Positions 1 through 7,437 of a stretch of DNA of 48,810 bases are shown here, piece by piece. Both the position numbers and the translations under genes were made by a program. The first letter of the stretch is position 1. Every line of letters begins with the position of its first letter. This stretch comes from JAJXWB01 sp047605445 (GTDB taxonomy: Bacteria; Pseudomonadota; Alphaproteobacteria; Rhizobiales; Beijerinckiaceae): NCBI GenBank assembly GCA_047605445.1, contig JASGFP010000010.1, forward strand, positions 1 through 48,810. The letters are read 5' to 3'. The notes below the pieces were generated by a model. The model made no database searches. It was not told the origin of the DNA and was given only the letters and a program-made list of their open reading frames with translations.

Positions 1-385
1 CGGGGCGCGGGGGCGCGGCCGGCTTCGGTTCGGCCGCTTCGATCGGAACCTTGCGTGGGCGGCCGCGCTTGCGCGGAGCGACCGGCGCGAGATCGTCGGC
101 TGCGCGCTGCTTCGGCGGTCGACCGCGCCGGCGCGGCGCAATCGCCGGCTCCGCCTCGACGGCGGCTTTGGCGGCGTCCATCGCGGCTTCCGTGACAAGA
201 CACGGCAGGATGCGCCGCTCGGCCTCGGCGGCGCCGGCGGGAGCGGCTTCGACACGCGCGAAGATCGCAGCGGCCGCCGCCGGCTCCGCAACGGGGACGG
301 GCATTTCGGCGAAGCCCGGTTTCCGGGCTAACGACGTCGGACGCCGTTTGACTTCGATAGTGAAGGATTTTGTCTGTTTGCGCAT
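1..385 (-). CDS. AT-hook protein, SyrB-like (partial, runs off left edge)
   Basis: The frame opens with ATG at 385 and is still open at base 1, so only about 128 N-terminal residues are visible. The start reads MRKQTKSFTIEVKRRP. An Ala/Pro/Glu-rich stretch follows, and then two basic AT-hook cores, RRRGRPPKQ and RKRGRPRKV, at roughly residues 93-101 and 110-118. AT-hooks grip the minor groove of AT-rich DNA. This N-terminus and hook arrangement resembles SyrB-type regulators of rhizobia. No strong ribosome site precedes the ATG. A DNA-binding role is well supported; the SyrB name is tentative because the C-terminus is missing. Confidence 0.72.
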   Translation of the reverse strand, partial: MRKQTKSFTIEVKRRPTSLARKPGFAEMPVPVAEPAAAAAIFARVEAAPAGAAEAERRILPCLVTEAAMDAAKAAVEAEPAIAPRRRGRPPKQRAADDLAPVAPRKRGRPRKVPIEAAEPKPAAPPRP

Positions 386-512
386 ATGTGGGGACTCTGC
401 GGCCGCCGCCTGAAGACCGGCGGAATCGGCGATTGCAAGCTATCAATTGTCTTGCATGCAGCATCCCGGGCGTCAACGCGCCCACGCGAATGCAAAAACT
501 CTCCGCCGAATG

Positions 513-794
513 TCAGCGCGACGCGAAGCCCGCGCCATCGCTGAGATTGCGCAGTCGTTCGACCATTTGATCGGTGTCGATCGCAACGCGGGCGCGCTCC
601 TCGCGCTCGCTCGCCCAGGCGATCGCGGCGCACAGCCGCAGATAGCGCCCCTGTCGCAGCGCCATGTCGACGAAGGACGCGTTGTCGAACATGGCCTGAA
701 GCTTCTCACGGCGCGCCGTCGCGCGGGCCAGCGTCGCGGCGCGATCGGCCGGCTGCGCCGATGCAATTTCGATTCGCTTTTCGACCGCGCCCAT
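513..794 (-). CDS. Small helical protein of unknown function
   Basis: A 93-residue protein that I do not recognise. The start is well placed: CAGGAG lies 5 bases before the ATG. The sequence is rich in Ala, Arg and Glu, with an amphipathic helical look throughout (for example REKLQAMFDNASFVDMAL and DQMVERLRNLSD). It has no signal peptide, membrane segment or cysteine pattern. It lies 127 bp upstream of the AT-hook gene on the same strand, so the two may be co-transcribed. It could be a small regulator or partner protein; no function is claimed. Confidence 0.55.
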   Translation of the reverse strand: MGAVEKRIEIASAQPADRAATLARATARREKLQAMFDNASFVDMALRQGRYLRLCAAIAWASEREERARVAIDTDQMVERLRNLSDGAGFASR

Positions 795-1134
795 GAGAAC
801 TCCTGCGGACGAATGCTTGCATACAGATGGTTTACGGCCGGTTAGCGGCAGTGTGCGAACGAAGTGACAGGTGTTGCGATTCGTGCATGGATTTCTTGTC
901 GCAGTCCGGCCGAGTTACAGCCACGCTATGCTGACGCCCTCGCGACCGCTGATGTGGCCAACTGGCCAGAAATTATTACATCTTCTGACTTTACAACCGG
1001 TCCATGCGAGCGGCGCGCAGCAGTTCAGCGCACAGTTCGCGCCGCTAAGACTAACGCTGCGTGAGCCTTTACTTCGCGGACGCCGCTGCTAACTTTTCCA
1101 TAAATGCATGTGACCCGCATATGGACGTGAAATC
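795..1134. other. Intergenic region, 340 bp
   Basis: This lies between two divergent genes. It contains a locally AT-richer patch around 960-1000 and probably holds both promoters. I see no convincing gene, tRNA, terminator or strong inverted repeat in it. Confidence 0.4.
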
Positions 1135-1809
1135 ATGAACGCGCATCAGCGCGTACCCACCTTCAACGAGAAGGTCGCCGAAGTCCTCAAGACGGTGTCG
1201 TATCGACTTGCGCGGACCGCCGAGGATCGTGACGAAGTTTTCGGCCTGCGCTATCGCGGATATCTGCTGGACGGCGGCATCGGCCCGAACGAGCGCGAGC
1301 GCTTTTCCGATCCGTGGGACGACGCCGCCAACGCCGTCGTCGCCGGCATGTATTTCGGCGACCGGCTGGCCAGCACCGTCCGCTTCCACATGAACGACAC
1401 ACCGTCGGCGCGCATGCCGGCGATGGACACGTTCGGCGACGTGCTGGCGCCCTATCTGGCCTCTGGCAAATTGATCATCGATCCCACGCGCTTCGTGATC
1501 GAGCCCGAGTTTGCGCGTATGGGCCCCGACCTGCCCTTTCTGACCCTGCGCATGATCTCGATGGCGGCCGAGCACTACGAGGCCGACTATGTGCTGGCCA
1601 CCGTGCGCGTCGAACACGTCGTCATGTATCGGCGCGTGATCGGCCACAAGCCGATCAGCGAACCGCGCACCTATCCGATGCTCTCGCGCAAGATCGTCTG
1701 CATGATCGTCGATATCGAAACGCTGCGGGCGACGGCCTATGTCCGCCATCCGTTCCTGCAATCGACGCGAGAAGAACGCGAGGCGATTTTCGGCCCGCGC
1801 GTCCGCTGA
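1135..1809 (+). CDS. LuxI/FeeM-like N-acyl amino acid synthase (GNAT fold)
   Basis: A 224-residue protein of the acyltransferase branch that includes FeeM (N-acyl amino acid synthase) and, more distantly, LuxI autoinducer synthases. Visible features are the N-terminal YRLARTAEDRDEVFGLRYRGYL, where these enzymes carry their conserved Arg/Tyr segment, a GDRLASTVRFH strand, and the core DPTRFVIEPEFAR near residues 120-132, which corresponds to the catalytic strand of the family. Such enzymes join an acyl group from acyl-ACP to an amino acid or related amine. No luxR-type receptor or acyl-carrier gene is adjacent. The ribosome site is weak. The fold assignment is fairly firm; the product is unknown. 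Confidence 0.68.
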   Translation: MNAHQRVPTFNEKVAEVLKTVSYRLARTAEDRDEVFGLRYRGYLLDGGIGPNERERFSDPWDDAANAVVAGMYFGDRLASTVRFHMNDTPSARMPAMDTFGDVLAPYLASGKLIIDPTRFVIEPEFARMGPDLPFLTLRMISMAAEHYEADYVLATVRVEHVVMYRRVIGHKPISEPRTYPMLSRKIVCMIVDIETLRATAYVRHPFLQSTREEREAIFGPRVR

Positions 1810-1899
1810 TCCCTCCCCCGTGCGACGCGACGACGCGCCCGCCGGGGCGCATGCGTCGCAATGTCGCCGCCTGAAACGCGCTCAAATCACGAAATCGTC

Positions 1900-1913
1900 T
1901 TGCGGCAGATCAA
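1900..1913 (+). promoter_or_regulatory. FixK/FNR-type box upstream of ccoG
   Basis: TTGCGGCAGATCAA fits the FixK2 consensus TTG(A/C)-N6-(T/G)CAA exactly, and its right half is the ideal FNR half-site. The centre is near 1906.5. A class II position (-41.5) would put the transcription start near 1948, with TCATAT at 1936-1941 as a plausible -10. The position fits the oxygen-controlled gene downstream. Binding is inferred, not shown. Confidence 0.6.
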
Positions 1914-1938
1914 GGCGCGTCTTACCTGTCCGAAATCA

Positions 1939-1956
1939 TATGCGAAAAATCGCATA
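1939..1956. repeat. Perfect 6-bp inverted repeat in the ccoG leader
   Basis: TATGCG and CGCATA flank a 6-base AAAAAT spacer, just downstream of the FixK-type box and overlapping the predicted transcription start. It could be a second operator or a small leader hairpin. Confidence 0.4.
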
Positions 1957-1974
1957 CATTGATCGGCAGCCCAG

Positions 1975-3417
1975 ATGAGCGAAGATTCCACCCTGATCAC
2001 CGGCCCGTTGTATGCCGCGCGCAAGAAGGTGTATCCGCAGGCCACGCATGGCACGTTCCGCAACATCAAGTGGGGCCTGCTGGTCTTCTGCCTGGGCGTC
2101 TACTACCTGCTGCCGTTCGTGCGCTGGGATCGAGGGCCCGGCCTTCCGAACCAGGCGGTTCTGGTCGACCTGCCGCACAGGCGCTTCTACTTCTTCTTCA
2201 TCCAGCTCTGGCCGCAGGAGGTCTATTTCTTCACCGGCCTGCTCGTCCTGGCCGCGCTCACGCTGTTCCTGATGAATGCGCTCGCCGGGCGCATCTGGTG
2301 CGGCTATCTGTGCTGGCAGACGGTGTGGACGGATCTGTTCTATGCGGTCGAGCGCTGGGTCGAGGGCGACCGGCGCGACCGCATCATGAAGGACAAGAAG
2401 GGCTGGACGTTCCAGCACATCCGAGAGGTCGCGCTCAAGCACTTCCTGTGGCTGATGATCGCCTGGTGGACCGGCGGCGCCTGGGTTCTCTATTTCTCGG
2501 ACGCTCCGACGCTGGTGCGCGAACTCGCGACCTTCCAGGCGCCGTTCACCGCCTATCTGTGGATCGGCATTCTCACCCTCACGACCTATGTCTTCGCCGG
2601 GCACATGCGCGAGCAGGTTTGTCTCTACATGTGCCCGTGGCCGCGCATCCAGGCGGCGCTGACCGACGAATGGGCGCTCAACGTCACCTACAGGGTCGAC
2701 CGCGGCGAGCCGCGCATGTCGGTGAAGAAGGCCGAAGCCGCCCACCTCAAGGGGCTTTCGGCCGGCGACTGCATCGACTGCAATCAGTGCGTCGCCGTCT
2801 GTCCGACGGGCGTCGACATCCGCAAGGGGCTGCAGCTCGGCTGCGTGCAATGCGGCCTATGCATCGACGCCTGCGCCAATGTGATGACGGAGATCGGCCG
2901 CCCGACCGGACTGATCGCCTACGACACCGACATCAACATGGAACGCCGGCGCGAAGGCAAGCCGCCGATCTATCGCCCGATCCGCCCGCGCACGATCCTC
3001 TACGCCTGCGTGATCGCCATCGTTGGCTCGGTCATGCTCTACGCGCTGCTCACCCGCACGACGGCGATCATCACGGCGCAACACAATCGCAATCCGCTCT
3101 ATGTCGCTCTTTCGGACGGCAACGTGCGCAACGACATGACCGTGCATCTGTCCAACAAGGGCGGCGTTCCGCGCACATTCGTGCTGACTGTGCAGGGGCT
3201 GACGGACGCGAAAATGACGGCGGTCGGCGTGGAGCCCGCCGCCGATGGCCGCCTGCTGGTGGAAGTGGAGCCCGACCGCGTGCGCGACCTGCGCGTCAAC
3301 ATCACGGCGCCGAGCGGCGCCGTGACCTCCGAAAACACGCCGATCGCCGTCGTGGCGACCGATGTCGCGAACGGGCAGGTTCTGAGCGTGAGCGAACACT
3401 TCTTCGCGCCGAAGTGA
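1975..3417 (+). CDS. ccoG: Cytochrome c oxidase accessory protein CcoG (FixG/RdxA family)
   Basis: A membrane ferredoxin-like protein of 480 residues, the usual length. It assists assembly of the cbb3-type oxidase and is described as a cupric reductase supplying Cu(I). Transmembrane segments lie near residues 33-48, 84-101, 158-174, 193-209 and 330-347. Membrane-proximal cysteine pairs C109/C113 and C216/C220 are followed by two 4Fe-4S motifs: C266-C269-C272-C276 and C290-C293-C296-C300. The C-terminal third is the periplasmic Ig-like FixG domain. It is not beside ccoNOQP or ccoIS here, although the upstream FixK-type box suggests low-oxygen induction. The ribosome site is weak; the start was chosen from the family N-terminus. 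Confidence 0.95.
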   Translation: MSEDSTLITGPLYAARKKVYPQATHGTFRNIKWGLLVFCLGVYYLLPFVRWDRGPGLPNQAVLVDLPHRRFYFFFIQLWPQEVYFFTGLLVLAALTLFLMNALAGRIWCGYLCWQTVWTDLFYAVERWVEGDRRDRIMKDKKGWTFQHIREVALKHFLWLMIAWWTGGAWVLYFSDAPTLVRELATFQAPFTAYLWIGILTLTTYVFAGHMREQVCLYMCPWPRIQAALTDEWALNVTYRVDRGEPRMSVKKAEAAHLKGLSAGDCIDCNQCVAVCPTGVDIRKGLQLGCVQCGLCIDACANVMTEIGRPTGLIAYDTDINMERRREGKPPIYRPIRPRTILYACVIAIVGSVMLYALLTRTTAIITAQHNRNPLYVALSDGNVRNDMTVHLSNKGGVPRTFVLTVQGLTDAKMTAVGVEPAADGRLLVEVEPDRVRDLRVNITAPSGAVTSENTPIAVVATDVANGQVLSVSEHFFAPK

Positions 3418-3440
3418 CGTCGCGCCGTCACGAGAGGCAA

Positions 3441-3478
3441 GGATCGCGGTCGTCCATCTGACCGCGATCCGCTTTCTT
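3441..3478. terminator. Two-way terminator between ccoG and psd
   Basis: A perfect 11-bp stem (GGATCGCGGTC with GACCGCGATCC) encloses an 8-base loop. It is followed on the plus strand by a T-rich tail, GCTTTCTTATC. It sits between convergent ccoG and psd. Confidence 0.75.
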
Positions 3479-3498
3479 ATCGTCGAGGCCCGTGGGCT

Positions 3499-4194
3499 TC
3501 ACCCTGCGCGATAGATCGCGCCCTGCACTGCGGCGAAATCGGCGATCGGGGTTTCGCCCGCGATCGTCTTCGTGCCCAGCGAGACGAGCGGCGTCGCGCC
3601 GGCAGGCATGTAGACGTCGACGCGCGAACCAAAGCGGATGAGGCCGAAGCGCTGGCCGACCGCCAGCATCTCGCCCTCCTTCGAGAAGGAGACGATGCGG
3701 CGCGCGATCAGGCCGGCGATCTGCACCACGCCGACATTGCCGCGCGGCGTCTCGATGACCAGGCCGTTGCGCTCGTTGTCCTCGCTCGCCTTGTCGAGAT
3801 CGGCGTTGACGAAGAGACCCGGCTTGTAGGCGATGCGCGCGATGCGGCCGGCGATAGGCGCGCGGTTCACGTGGCAGTCGAACACCGACATGAAGATGGA
3901 GATGCGATGCATCGGATCCGCGCCGAGCCCGAGTTCCGGCGGCGGCGCGAAAGAGCCGATGGAGCAGACGTAGCCATCGGCCGGCGCCACGACGAGCCCG
4001 TCGCGGTCGGGCGTCACGCGCGGCGGATCGCGGAAAAAATAGGCGCACCACAGCGTCAGCAGCGCGCCGATCCAGCCGAGCGGCGGCCAGACCCAGTGCA
4101 GGATCAGCGATCCGATGGCGAAAGCGGCAATGAAGACGTAGCCCTCCGGATGGATGGGCACGATCTGGCGGCGGACGGATTCGTAGAGGGACAT
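3499..4194 (-). CDS. psd: Phosphatidylserine decarboxylase, short pyruvoyl type
   Basis: Converts phosphatidylserine to phosphatidylethanolamine at the inner membrane. The 231-residue form with paired N-terminal membrane helices (about 19-35 and 37-53) and RDPPR just after them is typical of the short alphaproteobacterial type. The core includes PADGYV, MSVFDCHVNRAP (around residues 102-113) and the self-cleavage site FGSRVDVYMP. Cleavage between G189 and S190 would generate the pyruvoyl group. The start at 4194 is preferred over an ATG 30 bases upstream because AAGGA sits 7 bases before it. The partner gene pssA, often next door in this group, is absent here. Confidence 0.93.
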   Translation of the reverse strand: MSLYESVRRQIVPIHPEGYVFIAAFAIGSLILHWVWPPLGWIGALLTLWCAYFFRDPPRVTPDRDGLVVAPADGYVCSIGSFAPPPELGLGADPMHRISIFMSVFDCHVNRAPIAGRIARIAYKPGLFVNADLDKASEDNERNGLVIETPRGNVGVVQIAGLIARRIVSFSKEGEMLAVGQRFGLIRFGSRVDVYMPAGATPLVSLGTKTIAGETPIADFAAVQGAIYRAG

Positions 4195-4254
4195 GGGCAG
4201 TTCCTTTTGCCGGTCTAATGCCACCGGCGGTCCGGAAAGTCACGTCGAGCGCCG

Positions 4255-4320
4255 CCAATGGACTTCGAGCCTTCAGGCTCGCAATAGCCAAGGAGAGCCT
4301 GAAGCCTCGCGGTCCATTGG
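4255..4320. repeat. Long palindromic repeat, 26-bp arms
   Basis: Arms at 4255-4280 and 4295-4320 pair with three mismatches; the outer 9 bp (CCAATGGAC / GTCCATTGG) are perfect. The inner part of each arm carries CTTCAGGCTC or its complement. It ends one base from the stop codon of the ABC exporter gene, so it may act as its terminator. A shorter relative lies at 7404-7435. Confidence 0.75.
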
Positions 4321-4321
4321 C

Positions 4322-6217
4322 CTAAGCCTCTATATTCACACGCACGCTCTCGCCCTCTTCCGCCGCCGCCCGGCGCAGGCGCTCCTCGGCGGCGTCAACC
4401 TCGCGCTGGCGGCTCCACAACGCGGCGTAGACGCCGTCCTTCGCCAGCAGATCCTCGTGCCGCCCACGCTCGACGATCCGGCCCTGGTCGAGCACCAGAA
4501 TTTCGTCGGCGTTGACGACCGTCGACAGGCGATGCGCGATCACCAGCGACGTGCGCCCGCGCGAAACGCGCTCCAGCGCGTCCTGGATTTCGCGCTCGGT
4601 GAAACTGTCGAGCGCGGAGGTCGCTTCATCGAGAATGAGGATCGGCGGGCCTTTGAGAATGGTGCGCGCGATCGCCACGCGCTGCTTCTCGCCGCCAGAC
4701 AGTTTCAGGCCGCGCTCGCCGACCTGCGCGTCGTAGCCGCCCGGGACGTTGTCGATAAAGGCGTCGATCTGCGCCAGCGCGGCGGCCTCGCGCACCTCCT
4801 GGGGGCTCGCGTCCCAGCGGCCGTAGCGAATGTTGTAGCCGATCGAATCGTTGAACAGCACCGTGTCCTGCGGGACGATGCCGATGGCGCGGCGCAGCGA
4901 TTCCTGTGTGACGCCGGCGATATCCTGCCCGTCGATGAGAATGCGGCCGTGCTGCGGCTCGTAGAAGCGAAACAGCAGCCGCGAGAGCGTCGACTTGCCG
5001 GCGCCCGATGGGCCGACGATCGCGACCGACTTGCCGGCGGGAACCTCGAAATCGACGCCTTTCAAAATCTCGCGTTGCGGGTCGTAGTGGAAGAACACGT
5101 TCTCAAACCGCACGTCGCCCTGCCTCACCATGAGCGGCGTGGCGCCGGGCCGATCCTTGATCTCGGCCTCGCGCGCGAGAATGTCGAACATGGCCTCGAT
5201 GTCGATGACCGCCTGCCGCACCTCGCGATAGAAGAAGCCCATGAGATTGAGCGGCTGGTAGAGCTGAATCATCATGGCGTTGATCAGCACGAAATCGCCG
5301 ACGGTGTTGCGGCCCTCGCGGATGCCCGACACGCACAGGACCATGACGGCGGCGAGGCCAACCGAGAAGATCACCGCCTGCCCCATGTTGAGCACGGCGA
5401 GCGAGGTGTAGCTCGTCACGCTGTTCTTCTCGTAGCGCGCCATCGACTTGTCGTAGCGTGCGGCCTCGCGCGACTCGGCGTTGAAATACTTCACCGTCTC
5501 GTAGTTCAGCAGACTGTCGATCGCCTTGGTGTTGGCGTCGTTGTCGCTGTCGTTCATCGAGCGGCGGATGGCGATGCGCCAATTGGTGGCGATGGTCGTG
5601 AACGCCATGTAGGCGACGATCATCACGATCGTGACCAGCGCATAACGCCAGTCGTACTGCACGAAGAACACGCCGAGGATGAGCGCGAACTCGACCAGCG
5701 TCGGCAGGCCTGTAAGCACCAGCATGCGCACCATCGTCTCGATGGCGTTGCGGCCGCGCTCGAGAACGCGCGTCAGGGCGCCGGTCTTGCGCTCGAGATG
5801 ATAGCGCAGCGACAGCGTGTGCATGTGCACGAAAACATCGTCAGCGAGTCTTCGCACCGCATTCATCGCCACCGCCGCGAACAGCGCATCGCGCACCTGC
5901 GTGAAGCCGGCCATGACCATGCGCAGGGCGCCATACAGAAGCGTCAGCGCGATCGGGCCGGCCAGAATCGCCGGCAGATCGGGATGGGCCCCGTCGTGGC
6001 TGAGCGCGTCCGTCGCCCATTTGAAGGAATAAGGCACGGCGATCGTGACGAGCTTGGCCACCAGCAACGACACAAACGCAAGCAATATCCGCGCCTTGAG
6101 ATCAAAGCGCTCGCGCGGCCAGATGTAGGGCCAAAGCCGGCGGGTGGTTGCGGCGAGAGTGGGGCCGGAATTGGCGCGTCCGAAATCGTGGGCTGGCGGC
6201 GAAGGACTGTTGGTCAT
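4322..6217 (-). CDS. Atm1-type ABC exporter (half-transporter)
   Basis: A 631-residue fused permease-ATPase of the Atm1/ABCB7/HMT1 family. These export glutathione-linked sulfur or metal species and affect iron-sulfur cluster and heavy-metal homeostasis. Residues about 40-340 form the six-helix membrane domain, with the family segment LLNYETVKYFNAE at 236-248. The ATPase shows Walker A GPSGAGKS (402-409), signature LSGGE (506-510), Walker B ILILDE (526-531) and the H-loop AHRLST. The frame is open for 58 codons further upstream, but MTNSPSPP at 6217 gives the normal family N-terminus. It is divergent from the DUF2147 gene, with a shared promoter region at 6218-6383. Substrate is inferred from family only. 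Confidence 0.9.
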   Translation of the reverse strand: MTNSPSPPAHDFGRANSGPTLAATTRRLWPYIWPRERFDLKARILLAFVSLLVAKLVTIAVPYSFKWATDALSHDGAHPDLPAILAGPIALTLLYGALRMVMAGFTQVRDALFAAVAMNAVRRLADDVFVHMHTLSLRYHLERKTGALTRVLERGRNAIETMVRMLVLTGLPTLVEFALILGVFFVQYDWRYALVTIVMIVAYMAFTTIATNWRIAIRRSMNDSDNDANTKAIDSLLNYETVKYFNAESREAARYDKSMARYEKNSVTSYTSLAVLNMGQAVIFSVGLAAVMVLCVSGIREGRNTVGDFVLINAMMIQLYQPLNLMGFFYREVRQAVIDIEAMFDILAREAEIKDRPGATPLMVRQGDVRFENVFFHYDPQREILKGVDFEVPAGKSVAIVGPSGAGKSTLSRLLFRFYEPQHGRILIDGQDIAGVTQESLRRAIGIVPQDTVLFNDSIGYNIRYGRWDASPQEVREAAALAQIDAFIDNVPGGYDAQVGERGLKLSGGEKQRVAIARTILKGPPILILDEATSALDSFTEREIQDALERVSRGRTSLVIAHRLSTVVNADEILVLDQGRIVERGRHEDLLAKDGVYAALWSRQREVDAAEERLRRAAAEEGESVRVNIEA

Positions 6218-6383
6218 GTTTTGAACCGTTATAAGCTGCCGAGATATAAGCGCTTGCCGTCGCAAATGACACAGGCGCGCAGGTATGCGCGGCGCGCGCT
6301 CGGCGCAGGGCGATTGACTGGCGGCCGCGAGTGGGGAAAAAGGCGCGCTTCGCGCCGCCGGCCGGCGTCCCCGAGGAAAATCG

Positions 6384-6755
6384 ATGCGCAAGACAATCTT
6401 TGCGGCCCTGGCGCTGGCCGCCTTCGCCGCGCCCGCTTCCGCCGCCGAGCCCTATGGCGTGTGGCGTCGGCCGGAAGACGGCACGACCTTCTCCTTCTTC
6501 CGCTGCGGCTCGGGCCTGTGCGTGAAGGTGAAGGGCGTAACCGACCCTGCCGACAGGAAGCACATCGGCGCCATGGTGTTCTCAGGCGCCAGCAAGACCG
6601 GGCCAAACGTCTGGGAAGGCCGCGTGAAAAATCTCGAGGACGGCCAGACCTACATGGGCAAGATCACGCTCAACAGCGCGAGTTCGCTGACGCTCGACGG
6701 CTGCGTGCTCGGCGGCGCGATCTGCAAGGGCGAAACATGGACGCGCGCGCGCTGA
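6384..6755 (+). CDS. DUF2147 exported protein
   Basis: A 123-residue protein with a clear signal peptide (MRKTIFAALALAAFAAPASA, cleaved near residue 20). The mature part starts EPYGVWRRPEDGTTFSFFRCG, the W/F-rich opening typical of DUF2147, and contains four cysteines that could form two disulfides in the periplasm. GAGG lies shortly before the ATG. Members of this family have no settled function. The next gene begins 53 bp downstream on the same strand. Confidence 0.8.
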   Translation: MRKTIFAALALAAFAAPASAAEPYGVWRRPEDGTTFSFFRCGSGLCVKVKGVTDPADRKHIGAMVFSGASKTGPNVWEGRVKNLEDGQTYMGKITLNSASSLTLDGCVLGGAICKGETWTRAR

Positions 6756-6808
6756 TCGCTGCATCGCTCTGATACACTCGCCGAATCAGGCGACGGAACG
6801 AGGTCTTC

Positions 6809-7399
6809 TTGAATATTTGTGTCTACTGCGGCTCGGCGGATGGCGCCGAACCGCATTTCACCAAAGCCGCCGAAGAGCTCGGGCAGCGCATTGGCGCGGC
6901 CGGCTACGGGCTGGTCTATGGCGGCGGCGACAATGGCCTGATGGGCAAGGTCGCGCGTTCGACGCTCGCTGCGGGCGGGCGCGTCGTCGGCATCATTCCG
7001 GACTTTCTCAAGCGCCGCGAAAGCATGCTGCAGGACGCGCAGGAACTCGTCGTCGTGCCCGACATGCATACGCGCAAGCGTATGATGTTCGAGCGCGCCG
7101 ACGCCTTCGTAGCGCTGCCGGGCGGCGTCGGCACGCTCGAGGAACTGGTGGAACAATTGACCTGGGTTCAGCTCGGCCGTCACACCAAGCCGGTCGTGAT
7201 CGCCGACATCGGCGGCTTCTGGCGCCCGCTGCTGTCGCTGTTCGCACATATGCGCGCGAGCGGGTTCATCCGGCAGGAGTTCGAATTGCGTTATCTCGTC
7301 GCCGAGAAAATCGAAGACGTGCTGCCGATGATCGAGACGGCGATCGCCCGGCAGGACAAGGTCGGCGCGCGCGTGGAGACGATCGATCCGCGGCTGTGA
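6809..7399 (+). CDS. LOG-family nucleoside 5'-monophosphate phosphoribohydrolase
   Basis: A 196-residue Rossmann-fold protein of the LOG (TIGR00730) family, which splits cytokinin riboside monophosphates or other nucleotides into base and ribose 5-phosphate. Diagnostic motifs are MNICVYCGSA at the start, YGGGDNGLMG at 37-46, MHTRKRMM near 86-93 and PGGVGTLEE at 104-112. It starts with TTG at 6809, supported by GAGG 5 bases upstream and by the family N-terminus. In bacteria the substrate may be any purine or pyrimidine monophosphate; cytokinin release is not implied by sequence alone. Confidence 0.9.
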   Translation: MNICVYCGSADGAEPHFTKAAEELGQRIGAAGYGLVYGGGDNGLMGKVARSTLAAGGRVVGIIPDFLKRRESMLQDAQELVVVPDMHTRKRMMFERADAFVALPGGVGTLEELVEQLTWVQLGRHTKPVVIADIGGFWRPLLSLFAHMRASGFIRQEFELRYLVAEKIEDVLPMIETAIARQDKVGARVETIDPRL

Positions 7400-7403
7400 C
7401 GTT

Positions 7404-7435
7404 CTGGAGTGCGAGCCTGAAAGCTCGTGGTCCAG
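7404..7435. repeat. Short palindromic repeat/terminator between LOG gene and cimA
   Basis: CTGGA at 7404-7408 pairs with TCCAG at 7431-7435, and CGAGC (7412-7416) with GCTCG (7423-7427), around loop CTGAAA. Its sequence matches the inner half of the element at 4255-4320. It lies between convergent genes and could stop both transcripts. Confidence 0.65.
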
Positions 7436-7437
7436 CT

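Noticed and set aside
4193..6772. Very long plus-strand open frame opposite the ABC exporter gene
   Set aside because: It is His/Arg/Asp-rich with no family motifs and lies antisense to a clear Atm1-type gene; long antisense frames are expected in GC-rich DNA.
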